From positions 1 to 21,693 of the forward strand of contig JAZNHR010000021.1 in assembly GCA_045577075.1 (NCBI GenBank): DNA of 21,693 bases, given 5' to 3'. Source of the stretch: SIG447 sp045577075. GTDB taxonomy: Bacteria; Bacillota; Clostridia; UMGS1883; UMGS1540. Shown here in pieces: positions 1 through 6,961 of the stretch. Made by a program: the position numbers and the translations under genes. Under the pieces are notes generated by a model. That model was not told the origin of the DNA, ran no database searches, and saw nothing but the letters and a program-made list of their open reading frames with translations. Each line of letters starts with the position of its first letter. The stretch's first letter is position 1.

Positions 1-1188
1 CAAAAGGCAGGCGTTGATTATATCCTTGTGGAAGGTAAAAAAATCGCCTCCGGCATCACAAAAAACTCCACGGCAAAAATCACATCTCAACACGGGCTTA
101 TTTACGCGGACCTTGTAAAAAAAGCCGGCAAGGAAAAAGCAAAACAGTATATAGAAGCCAACGAGGCGGCCGTGCGGCAGTATGAAAAGTTTTGCCAAAC
201 GATGGACTGCGTTTTTGAAACCAAAAACGCCTATACCTATTCACTTACAAGCCGGAAAAAAATAGAAGCTGAGGTAAGAGCCGTAGAAAGCCTTGGAGTT
301 TCTGCTGCATTTTGCGAAGATGTGCCCCTGCCGCTACCTATCAAAGGTGCTGTCTGTTTTCCGGGGCAGGCGCAGTTTCATCCTCTTAAATTCCTTGCGG
401 AGATTGCAAAAGGACTGCATATTTATGAAAATACGTTTGTGCGGGAAATCGGCAAAACTGCGGCAATTACACAAAACGCAAAAATTCATGCCGAAAAAAT
501 AATCATAGCAACGCATTTTCCTTTTTTAAATAAGCATGGCGGTTATTTTTTGAAACTATATCAGCACCGTTCTTATGTTTCTGCCTACGAAAATGCGCAA
601 AGCGTGGACGGCATGTACGTAGACGAAGCCGACAGCGGCCTTTCCTTCCGCAATTTTGGGAATCTTCTTCTTTTAGGCGGAAGCGGACACCGCACAGGCA
701 AGAAAAGCGGTGCATGGCAGGCTTTGGACGATTTTGCCTCACAGCACTACCCGAAAGCCGAACTAAAATACCAATGGGCAACGCAGGACTGCATGAGCCT
801 TGACGGCGTTCCCTATATTGGACAATATGCAAAGAATACGGAAAATCTCTTTGTTGCCGCAGGCTTTAACAAGTGGGGTATGACGAGTTCCATGGTCGCC
901 GCCACGCTTCTTTGCGACATGGTGCAAGGCAGACGAAATGCGTATGCCCCTGTGTTTTCACCCCAAAGAAGCATTGTAAAGCCGCAGCTTTTTATAAACG
1001 GTGCAGAATCCGCCGTCAATCTCCTGACGCCAAAAGCCCCACGCTGCCCGCACCTCGGCTGTAAGCTTTCGTGGAATGCGGCAGAGCACTCCTGGGACTG
1101 CCCGTGCCACGGCTCGAGATTTGAAAAGGACGGAACGCTTATTGATAATCCTGCCACAGGAAATGCACATATCAATGAAAAAAAGTAG
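1..1188 (+). CDS. FAD-dependent oxidoreductase with C-terminal Rieske [2Fe-2S] domain (5' partial)
   Basis: The reading frame is open from base 1, so the start and the N-terminal FAD-binding GxGxxG segment (about 100 residues by comparison with YhfW-type proteins) lie outside the window. The visible part resembles the DAO-type amine/amino-acid oxidoreductase fold, followed by a Rieske domain with CPHLGC (bases 1045-1062) and CPCHGS (1099-1116). These supply the two Cys and two His cluster ligands plus the extra Cys pair that forms a disulfide in bc1-type Rieske proteins. YhfW-like proteins are soluble; the substrate is unknown, and transfer of electrons from the flavin to the Rieske cluster is an inference. 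The protein ends soon after the Rieske box, at NPATGNAHINEKK, a short tail. The TAG stop lies inside the stem of the terminator that follows. The GTG at base 28 is unlikely to be the start because homologous sequence continues upstream of it. Confidence 0.88.
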   Translation, partial: QKAGVDYILVEGKKIASGITKNSTAKITSQHGLIYADLVKKAGKEKAKQYIEANEAAVRQYEKFCQTMDCVFETKNAYTYSLTSRKKIEAEVRAVESLGVSAAFCEDVPLPLPIKGAVCFPGQAQFHPLKFLAEIAKGLHIYENTFVREIGKTAAITQNAKIHAEKIIIATHFPFLNKHGGYFLKLYQHRSYVSAYENAQSVDGMYVDEADSGLSFRNFGNLLLLGGSGHRTGKKSGAWQALDDFASQHYPKAELKYQWATQDCMSLDGVPYIGQYAKNTENLFVAAGFNKWGMTSSMVAATLLCDMVQGRRNAYAPVFSPQRSIVKPQLFINGAESAVNLLTPKAPRCPHLGCKLSWNAAEHSWDCPCHGSRFEKDGTLIDNPATGNAHINEKK

Positions 1189-1205
1189 CTTGCGCTACTT
1201 TTTTT
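1178..1205. terminator. Bidirectional intrinsic terminator between convergent genes
   Basis: AAAAAAAGTAGC (1178-1189), loop TTGC, then GCTACTTTTTTT (1194-1205) form a perfect 12-base stem. A-runs and T-runs flank the GC core, so it can end transcription on both strands. It contains the TAG of the upstream oxidoreductase gene and touches the TGA (1205-1207) of the converging GatD-like gene. Confidence 0.85.
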
Positions 1206-1921
1206 CATATCTGTAATTTAAACAAAATCGCTTCTCTTGCTTTTTCCGCATAGATATCATCCAACGGTGTAAGGCTTGCAGTGCCGTATCGTTTCTGCAT
1301 TGCCGTTAAAAGGAGTGCATCGGCAAGCTCTGGACTTTTAGCAAGAAATGGACCATGGAGAAAGGTGCAGACGGTATTCTTATAGTGAAGTCCCTCGCCG
1401 CCGTCTTCCCCGTTATTTCCAAAGCCGGAAAGAACGCGGCCCAGAGGCTGACAATCCCCGAGGCGTGTTTTGCCGAGGTGATTTTCAAAACCGACGCAAA
1501 TATTGCCGTCAATTTCGACAGCAATATTGCCGACAAAACGCGTTTCACTCTTTTCCGTTTGAAACGGCAAAAGGCCCAGTCCTTCCATTTTCTCGCCGCG
1601 GGATGTATAGTAGGAAGACCCGAGCATTTGATACCCACTGCCGATGGCTAAAAACACGCCGCCGTCTTCCATGTATGCCCGAAGAGCTTCCTGTTTCTCC
1701 CCTATCAGGTCGCCGGAGACGATGCCCATTTCAAAATCCTGACCGCCGCCCAGCATGACAATATCGTATTTATCCTTTTCAAATACCTCGCCGCGGGCAA
1801 GATTGATAACTTCTACCGCGATGCCGCGTTTTTCTGCCCGTCGCTTTAGTATCTTTACGTTTCCCACATCGCCGTACATATTCAAAAGTTCGGGATACAG
1901 ATGACAAATACAAAGCTTCAT
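1205..1921 (-). CDS. GatD-like class I glutamine amidotransferase lacking the nucleophilic Cys
   Basis: The 238-residue protein matches the CobB/CobQ-like amidotransferase GatD, the partner of MurT in amidating lipid II glutamate. The N-terminus MKLCICHLYPELLNMYGDVGN, the GGGQD motif (58-62), GFENH and FLHGP are typical of the family. S. aureus GatD uses Cys94 in ICGGYQ, His189 and Arg128. Here the loop reads AIGSGYQ, with Gly94 encoded by GGC at 1640-1642, one base from TGC. The His (FLHGP) and the Arg (ETRFVG) are kept. Without the Cys, glutamine hydrolysis by the usual thioester route should not occur. No murT lies nearby; the gene follows purD. I prefer the ATG at 1919-1921: GGGGTG precedes it, it lies one base after the purD stop, and family members begin there. 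A start at 1942 would add seven residues and overlap purD. The activity is therefore uncertain: glutamine binding only, a structural role, or a new reaction. Confidence 0.8.
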   Translation of the reverse strand: MKLCICHLYPELLNMYGDVGNVKILKRRAEKRGIAVEVINLARGEVFEKDKYDIVMLGGGQDFEMGIVSGDLIGEKQEALRAYMEDGGVFLAIGSGYQMLGSSYYTSRGEKMEGLGLLPFQTEKSETRFVGNIAVEIDGNICVGFENHLGKTRLGDCQPLGRVLSGFGNNGEDGGEGLHYKNTVCTFLHGPFLAKSPELADALLLTAMQKRYGTASLTPLDDIYAEKAREAILFKLQI

Positions 1922-1922
1922 A

Positions 1923-3179
1923 TTACACCCCATGTTTACCAATATCCGTGCGGTAGTGCATATCGGTAAAATGAATTTTCTTTACGTTTTCATACGCTTT
2001 ATCCACCGCTTCGCGAAGGGTGGGGCCCATAGCCGTCACGCCAAGCACTCTGCCGCCGGCAGTTTTAAATACGCCGTCCTGCTTTTCGGTGCCACTGTGA
2101 AATACAGTTGCCCCTTCCACGCTGTCAAGGCCGGAAATTTCATAGCCTTTTTGATATGACTTCGGGTAACCACCGGAAGCTGCAATAATGCAGGCGGCGG
2201 CATCAGCACAGAAGGAAAGCTTAATTTCGCAAAGCCGTTCATCAATAATAGCTTCCATAATTTCTAAAAGGTCATTTTCAAGGCGCGGGAGGACTGCCTG
2301 GGTTTCCGGGTCACCAAAACGTGCATTGTATTCTATAACGCGCACGCCGTCCTTGGTGGACATAAGGCCGAAGTAGAGTACCCCTTTAAAAGGACGCCCC
2401 TCTTTCCGCATCGCTTCGATTGTGGGCAGGAAAATCTTTTCCATGCACTCTTTTTCCATTTCCGCATCATAAATAGGAGAAGGCGAATATGCACCCATGC
2501 CGCCGGTATTGAGCCCTTCGTCATTATCCAGGGCACGCTTATGGTCCTGCGCACTGCACATAGGAAGCAGAGTTTTGCCATCGGTAAAGGCAAGGACGGA
2601 AATTTCGCGGCCTGTTAAAAATTCTTCGATGACTATGCGGTTGCCTGCATCGCCAAACTGTTTATCCTCCATAATGTCCAAAACGCCTTGTTTGGCTTCT
2701 TCAAAGCTTTGGGGAATAATAACGCCTTTGCCAAGTGCCAGACCTTCTGCTTTGATTACAATGGGATAGGTGCTGTTTTCAAGATACCAAATGGCTTCCC
2801 CGGCATCGGAAAATGTTTCATATTTTGCTGTGGGAATCCCGTATTTTTTCATAAGCTCTTTCGAAAAAACCTTACTGCCTTCGATTTGTGCCGCCGCCGC
2901 GGAAGGGCCAAAGGCACGAATGCCGCGGGCAGACAGGGCGTCCACCATGCCGGCAACAAGGGGGTCATCGGGTGCAACAACCACGAGGTCAATTTTATTT
3001 TCCTCGGCAAATGCACAAATGCCTTCAATATCTGTAGCCTTTATGGGCACGATGGTGGCAAGCTCGCTGATGCCGCCATTGCCGGGTGCACAATAAAGCT
3101 CCGGCTTTTGGGGGCTCTGGGAAAGCTTCCAGCAAATGGCATGTTCACGGCCACCGCCGCCAACGATTAAAACTTTCAT
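1923..3179 (-). CDS. purD: Phosphoribosylamine-glycine ligase (GAR synthetase)
   Basis: This 418-residue ATP-grasp ligase joins glycine to 5-phosphoribosylamine with ATP, giving GAR, the second step of de novo purine synthesis, in the cytosol. The N-terminus VLIVGGGGREHAICWKL, the central GLALGKGV and GREISVLAFTDG motifs, RFGDPETQ, and the C-terminal YRTDIG are diagnostic. The length is normal. AAGGAGAG stands about 8 bases before the ATG. It begins 23 bases after the AICAR transformylase stop and ends one base before the GatD-like gene, so it belongs to the same transcript. No unusual residue was seen. Confidence 0.97.
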   Translation of the reverse strand: MKVLIVGGGGREHAICWKLSQSPQKPELYCAPGNGGISELATIVPIKATDIEGICAFAEENKIDLVVVAPDDPLVAGMVDALSARGIRAFGPSAAAAQIEGSKVFSKELMKKYGIPTAKYETFSDAGEAIWYLENSTYPIVIKAEGLALGKGVIIPQSFEEAKQGVLDIMEDKQFGDAGNRIVIEEFLTGREISVLAFTDGKTLLPMCSAQDHKRALDNDEGLNTGGMGAYSPSPIYDAEMEKECMEKIFLPTIEAMRKEGRPFKGVLYFGLMSTKDGVRVIEYNARFGDPETQAVLPRLENDLLEIMEAIIDERLCEIKLSFCADAAACIIAASGGYPKSYQKGYEISGLDSVEGATVFHSGTEKQDGVFKTAGGRVLGVTAMGPTLREAVDKAYENVKKIHFTDMHYRTDIGKHGV

Positions 3180-3202
3180 ATTCTGTACTCTCTCCTTCTG
3201 TC

Positions 3203-4378
3203 TTAGTGGTGGAAAAGACGGATGCCGGTAAACGCCATGGCAATGCCGTAGCGGTTACAGGTGTCAATCACATGGTCGTCACGAATGGAGCCACCGGGCT
3301 GTGCTACAAAAGAAACGCCGCTTTTCCGTACACGTTCAATGTTATCGCCAAAGGGGAAGAATGCGTCACTGCCGACGGAAACGCCGGTGACGGTCTTTAA
3401 AAATTCTGCCTTTTCTTCTCTTGTAAGGGGCTCTGGCTTTTCCGTAAAATACTGCTGCCATGCACCCTCACGAAGTACGTCGTCACATTCTTCGCCGATA
3501 TATACGTCAATGGTGTTATCCCGTTCTGCACGGCTTAAGGTATCCTTAAACGGCAGGGACAGCACCTTTTTATGGGCTCTTAAATGCCAGATATCCGCTT
3601 TATTGCCTGCAAGACGTGTACAATGGATACGGGACTGCTGACCTGCGCCGATACCGATTGCCATTTTATCTTTTACATAGCAAACGGAATTGGACTGGGT
3701 GTATTTCAAGGTAATCAGCGCAATCAAAAGGTCAATCTTCGCATTTTCGGGCAGGTTTTTATTTTCTGTTACGAGATTTTCAAGGCATGACGCATCAATG
3801 GTCAGCGCATTTCTGCCCTGCTCGAAGGTAATGCCGTACACTTCCTTGTGCTCAATGGGCTTTGGCTGATAAGCAGTGTTCATCTTCAGCACCGTGTAGC
3901 CGCCCTTACGCTTTTTCTTTAAGATTTCAAGTGCCTCGGGGGTATAATCCGGAGCGATAACGCCGTCAGAAACCTCGCGGGAAAGGATTTTTGCCGTTGC
4001 CGCATCGCAGGTGTCAGAAAGAGCGGCAAAATCGCCGTAGGAGGACATGCGGTCCGCACCGCGTGCGGCGGCGTATGCGCTTGCAATGGGGGTAAGCTCC
4101 AAATCGTCAACAAAGAAGACTTTTTTTAGGGTATCGGAAAGCTCACAGGCAACTGCGGCACCGGCAGGACTTACGTGCTTAAAGGACGCCGCTGCGGGGA
4201 GACCGGTCGCTTCCTTTAATTCCTTTACAAGCTGGTAAGCGTTTAGTGCATCGAGAAAGTTAATGTAACCGGGGCGGCCGTTGACAACTTCCACGGGAAG
4301 GTCGCTACCGTCCTCCATAAAGATTTTTGCCGGAACCTGATTGGGGTTACAGCCGTATTTTAACAATAATTCGTTCAT
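3203..4378 (-). CDS. Stand-alone AICAR transformylase (phosphoribosylaminoimidazolecarboxamide formyltransferase)
   Basis: This 391-residue protein corresponds to only the transformylase half of bifunctional PurH, which transfers a formyl group from 10-formyltetrahydrofolate to AICAR to make FAICAR. The catalytic Lys-His pair is in SFKHVSPAGAAV (K67, H68). SNSVCYVKDKMAIGIGAGQQ and the C-terminal end in RLFHH are typical of the domain. The MGS-like IMP cyclohydrolase domain that precedes it in E. coli PurH (529 residues) is absent; the gene begins directly at the transformylase domain (MNELLLKYGCNPNQ). The missing activity is supplied by the neighbouring archaeal-type cyclohydrolase. GGGAG precedes the ATG, and the upstream stop is only three bases away, indicating co-translation. 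A separate name (PurV) has been used for such one-domain forms. Confidence 0.94.
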   Translation of the reverse strand: MNELLLKYGCNPNQVPAKIFMEDGSDLPVEVVNGRPGYINFLDALNAYQLVKELKEATGLPAAASFKHVSPAGAAVACELSDTLKKVFFVDDLELTPIASAYAAARGADRMSSYGDFAALSDTCDAATAKILSREVSDGVIAPDYTPEALEILKKKRKGGYTVLKMNTAYQPKPIEHKEVYGITFEQGRNALTIDASCLENLVTENKNLPENAKIDLLIALITLKYTQSNSVCYVKDKMAIGIGAGQQSRIHCTRLAGNKADIWHLRAHKKVLSLPFKDTLSRAERDNTIDVYIGEECDDVLREGAWQQYFTEKPEPLTREEKAEFLKTVTGVSVGSDAFFPFGDNIERVRKSGVSFVAQPGGSIRDDHVIDTCNRYGIAMAFTGIRLFHH

Positions 4379-4381
4379 CTT

Positions 4382-5056
4382 CTATCTCCCATTCTTATTG
4401 ATGATTTTCGTTTCCACATCGCCGCTTTCCGAAATGGTTTTCACAAGCAGGGAAACCTTATTTTCGTCATTCAGGCTTGTCCAGAGCATATCGGCAATTT
4501 CATCGAGCGTGCCGGAGAGGGCAAACTGTCTCGGTTCGCCAAAGAAGGACGGCAACGGCTCTTCGTTTGCCTGATACGTATGTATCACGCGGCAAGTGCC
4601 TTCCTGCAAATCGTATTCAAAGAAATTGCGGTTTGTGCCTTCCCCGTCTTTTTTCAGAATAGATAAAATAGCGCGGTCGCCTTCGATAAGACCGGAAATA
4701 CGGGGGGTAAAGTTCGGCCCATCCGGCTCGTAGGTGCGGGTGCGGAGCGCATCCGTCATGGTTTTGCCCTCCAAAAGATGCTCGTACACCGTATCCGTCT
4801 GGTCGCCGTTTGTGATAATATGTGTATTTCCCACTCTGCGATACGGATAGTAAATGATTAAAGACGGGTCCTGCATTTTGCTTTCGTCAAACGCTTTTGT
4901 GCGTACGCCGTCTGTTTCCTCTACAAAAACGCGGTTACGGCTGTTCTCACTTCTGCCCATAATAAAGTAGGCAATCACCGTTTTACCATTTGCTTTCCCG
5001 AGCACAATGCCGCGGCCCGGATAGGGGTTTTGAGAAAGATATTCTCTCAGTTCCAT
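4382..5056 (-). CDS. purO: Archaeal-type IMP cyclohydrolase
   Basis: The 224-residue protein belongs to the PurO-like IMP cyclohydrolase family, which closes the ring of FAICAR to give IMP, the last step of purine synthesis. The N-terminal NPYPGRGIVLG and GRSENSRNRVF motifs are characteristic, as is the segment around GPNFTPRISGL. PurO was first described in archaea and is unrelated in fold to the PurH cyclohydrolase domain. Its place between purN and a transformylase without its own cyclohydrolase domain supports the assignment. GAGGAG precedes the ATG. It follows purN by 16 bases and is followed by the transformylase gene after three. The family call is firm; activity on FAICAR is inferred from context. 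Confidence 0.88.
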   Translation of the reverse strand: MELREYLSQNPYPGRGIVLGKANGKTVIAYFIMGRSENSRNRVFVEETDGVRTKAFDESKMQDPSLIIYYPYRRVGNTHIITNGDQTDTVYEHLLEGKTMTDALRTRTYEPDGPNFTPRISGLIEGDRAILSILKKDGEGTNRNFFEYDLQEGTCRVIHTYQANEEPLPSFFGEPRQFALSGTLDEIADMLWTSLNDENKVSLLVKTISESGDVETKIINKNGR

Positions 5057-5072
5057 ATTGTTTCTCCTCTCT

Positions 5073-5687
5073 TTATTCCGAAATGACAGCCATTCTGCCT
5101 TTTGTTTGTACTTTACCTGCCGCTACAAGCTCCACAGCCCGCGGCAAAATCAGCCACTCCGCTTCTTCCATGACGCGCTTTTGCAAAACCTCAGGGGTAT
5201 CGTCATGCCGCACCTCTACGGCTTTTTGCATAATAATTACACCGCCATCCACTTCCTCGGAAACAAAGTGTACCGTGGCGCCCGTAAGCTTTACGCCATA
5301 ACTGAGCACTTTTTCGTGAACGTGCAAGCCGTAATACCCTTTTCCGCAAAAGGACGGGATAAGGGACGGATGAATGTTAATAATTCTATCTTTAAAAGCC
5401 GATAAAATGCCTTTGCCGATAATGGATAAAAATCCGGCCAGAACAATTAGCTCTACACCGCATTCTTTCATAAAGGAAAGGGCTTCTGCTTCAAAGTTTT
5501 CCGTAATAGCTTTCGCAGGAATCCCTGCTTTCCTTGCGCGTTCGAGTGCGTAGGCATCTTTTTTATTGGAAATGACGCAAGCGATTTCAGCACTTTTAAT
5601 GACGCCGTTTTCTATACTGTCAAGTAGTGCTTGCAAATTTGTACCGCCGCCCGAAACGAAGACGGCTGTTTTCATTGGCTTTCCCAT
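5073..5687 (-). CDS. purN: Phosphoribosylglycinamide formyltransferase
   Basis: PurN transfers a formyl group from 10-formyltetrahydrofolate to GAR, making FGAR. The 204-residue protein shows the glycine-rich VFVSGGGTNLQALL start and the catalytic triad Asn104 and His106 (NIHPSL) and Asp147 (VDGG). It is the first gene of the purine cluster in this window. The start is uncertain by four residues: the ATG at 5687 has GAAGG at good spacing, while the ATG at 5675 would give MKTAVF, a common PurN N-terminus. No consensus promoter was found in the 69 bases upstream, which instead contain the phosphatase gene terminator. purM, often next to purN, is absent. Confidence 0.96.
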   Translation of the reverse strand: MGKPMKTAVFVSGGGTNLQALLDSIENGVIKSAEIACVISNKKDAYALERARKAGIPAKAITENFEAEALSFMKECGVELIVLAGFLSIIGKGILSAFKDRIINIHPSLIPSFCGKGYYGLHVHEKVLSYGVKLTGATVHFVSEEVDGGVIIMQKAVEVRHDDTPEVLQKRVMEEAEWLILPRAVELVAAGKVQTKGRMAVISE

Positions 5688-5721
5688 GTTGCCTTCATCC
5701 TTTCTTGTATATGCTGCAATG

Positions 5722-5751
5722 AAAAAGGGACGTTTTATAAAACGCCCTTTT
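5722..5751 (-). terminator. Intrinsic terminator after the PP2C gene
   Basis: Read on the minus strand, AAAAGGGCGTTTT and AAAACGTCCCTTTTT pair around a TA-rich loop with one bulged base, and the right arm ends in five T. It lies six bases beyond the phosphatase stop codon and just before purN, so it could end the phosphatase transcript or attenuate read-through into the purine genes. Confidence 0.7.
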
Positions 5752-5756
5752 GCGCT

Positions 5757-6752
5757 TTATTCGCGAAGTTGGAACTCATCATTTGCCGTCGGCGGGCTTA
5801 AAACCGATTGGGGTGTTGGCGTGGGCGTTGCCGTCGGCGCAGGAGCTTCGCCACCGTCTTTTTTCTGCAGCGGTCTTGACAAAAGGTATGCCGCGAGCAC
5901 CGCCAGAAGAATCACGGCAATCACGCCTTTTAAAAGGCCCTTGTTCACACGGCTGTGCTTGCCGCTTTTTCCGCTTCGCACGATGACAACAGAAAGATTA
6001 TCGTCCGCCCCACGGGCAATGGCTTCACTAATGAGCCGCTGGGTAAGACGCTCATTGCTCATGCGAAGGGATAAAATATAGGCAATCCGGTCATCGGAAA
6101 GATAATCGGTAAGTCCGTTAGAACAAAGAAGATATATATCCCCGTTTTCCACGGGCGTGGGGCTGGACATATGTAGCCGCCCCCCACTCTTGGCATTTAA
6201 ATTCCCAAGAGCGCTCGTAAGCGTGCGGCGGCTCGGATGGTCCATAGCCTCTTCCCGACGAATGGCGCCGATATTTAAAAGTTGCTGCGCCTTTGTATCG
6301 TCTACACTGAGTCGATTGAGTCTCCCATATTTAAAAGAGTACACACGAGCACTGCCGCAATTGATGGCAGTTGCCACGCCATTATTGATGACAAGCATTG
6401 CCACGGATGCACCGACTTCTCCGCCCAAAGACTGCATGTAGTGGTTTGCCTCACCGGCATATGCATCCACCACCGAGCCCATAGACTCCAGCGAAACAGA
6501 GCTCATCTTCTCATGATATTTTTTAAGAATGGAAAGTGCCTTATGGGCGGCATTGCCGGCATCCGTATCGGGGCTAAAGCCATCACTTACAGCAAAAACG
6601 CCGAGCCTGGCACGTAAATCCTTGGAAACTGTTTTATGATTCGGCACCGCGCCCAAGGGCGGCAGAGCACCGTTTATGTAAAAATTATCCGTCATACAAT
6701 CGGTTCTTTGCGAGCATTGTGCCGCAACCGTTAAGAAAGGTTTCGTCAGCAA
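5757..6752 (-). CDS. Divergent PP2C-family protein phosphatase with C-terminal membrane anchor
   Basis: Residues 10-260 form a PP2C (PPM) phosphatase domain of the Stp/PrpC/IreP class, which removes phosphate from Ser/Thr kinase substrates. Recognisable boxes are QRTDCMTDNFYING (15-28), FAVSDG (53-58), TSALGN (179-184), LLCSNGLTDYLSDD (208-221) and GADDNLSVVIV (248-258). Two metal-site positions differ from the usual sequence: the acid or amide before Asp22 is Thr21, and the Asp of LCSDG is Asn212. Asp57 and Asp251 remain. A basic stretch (261-271), one membrane segment (about 272-292) and a Pro/Thr-rich tail (303-322) follow. The start is a TTG with AAGGCGG about ten bases upstream; an in-frame TAG at 6771-6773 rules out an earlier start, and the next ATG would remove the first catalytic box. 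The gene has its own consensus promoter. Activity may be reduced. Confidence 0.88.
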   Translation of the reverse strand: MLTKPFLTVAAQCSQRTDCMTDNFYINGALPPLGAVPNHKTVSKDLRARLGVFAVSDGFSPDTDAGNAAHKALSILKKYHEKMSSVSLESMGSVVDAYAGEANHYMQSLGGEVGASVAMLVINNGVATAINCGSARVYSFKYGRLNRLSVDDTKAQQLLNIGAIRREEAMDHPSRRTLTSALGNLNAKSGGRLHMSSPTPVENGDIYLLCSNGLTDYLSDDRIAYILSLRMSNERLTQRLISEAIARGADDNLSVVIVRSGKSGKHSRVNKGLLKGVIAVILLAVLAAYLLSRPLQKKDGGEAPAPTATPTPTPQSVLSPPTANDEFQLRE

Positions 6753-6798
6753 AAAAATCGACCGCCTTTTCTAAATTCTAACTTTTGCATACAATAAT

Positions 6799-6827
6799 AT
6801 TATACATAGCAAAAAGGGGCTTGTCAA
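6799..6827 (-). promoter_or_regulatory. Exact-consensus sigma-A promoter for the PP2C gene
   Basis: On the minus strand TTGACA (6827-6822) and TATAAT (6804-6799) are separated by exactly 17 bases. Both hexamers match the consensus completely. The -10 lies about 47 bases before the TTG start. Confidence 0.88.
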
Positions 6828-6875
6828 CACAATTATTACATTTATATTAAATTTTGAGGTTTTTTTGTTTTTCGA

Positions 6876-6904
6876 TTGACAACAAATTTTTTTCCTTGTA
6901 TAAT
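6876..6904 (+). promoter_or_regulatory. Exact-consensus sigma-A promoter for the L,D-transpeptidase gene
   Basis: TTGACA (6876-6881) and TATAAT (6899-6904) are separated by exactly 17 bases. It is back to back with the PP2C promoter; the two -35 boxes are 48 A/T-rich bases apart. The predicted leader is about 50 bases. Confidence 0.9.
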
Positions 6905-6961
6905 GGCTTTATTCTGTTAAATTTTTACATCTAAATTGTAGCTTTTAGGAGTGATTGGAAC

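Noticed and set aside
813..1208. 131-residue frame on the minus strand across the Rieske domain
   Set aside because: It is antisense to a strongly conserved coding region and runs out of the bidirectional terminator; no homology is recognisable.
1348..1758. Open frames on the plus strand inside the GatD-like gene
   Set aside because: They are antisense shadows with no family resemblance, no ribosome site and Arg-rich composition.
5688..5756. Purine (guanine/adenine) riboswitch or PurR box before purN
   Set aside because: The spacer is too short for a purine aptamer, and I saw none of its conserved loops or a PurBox.
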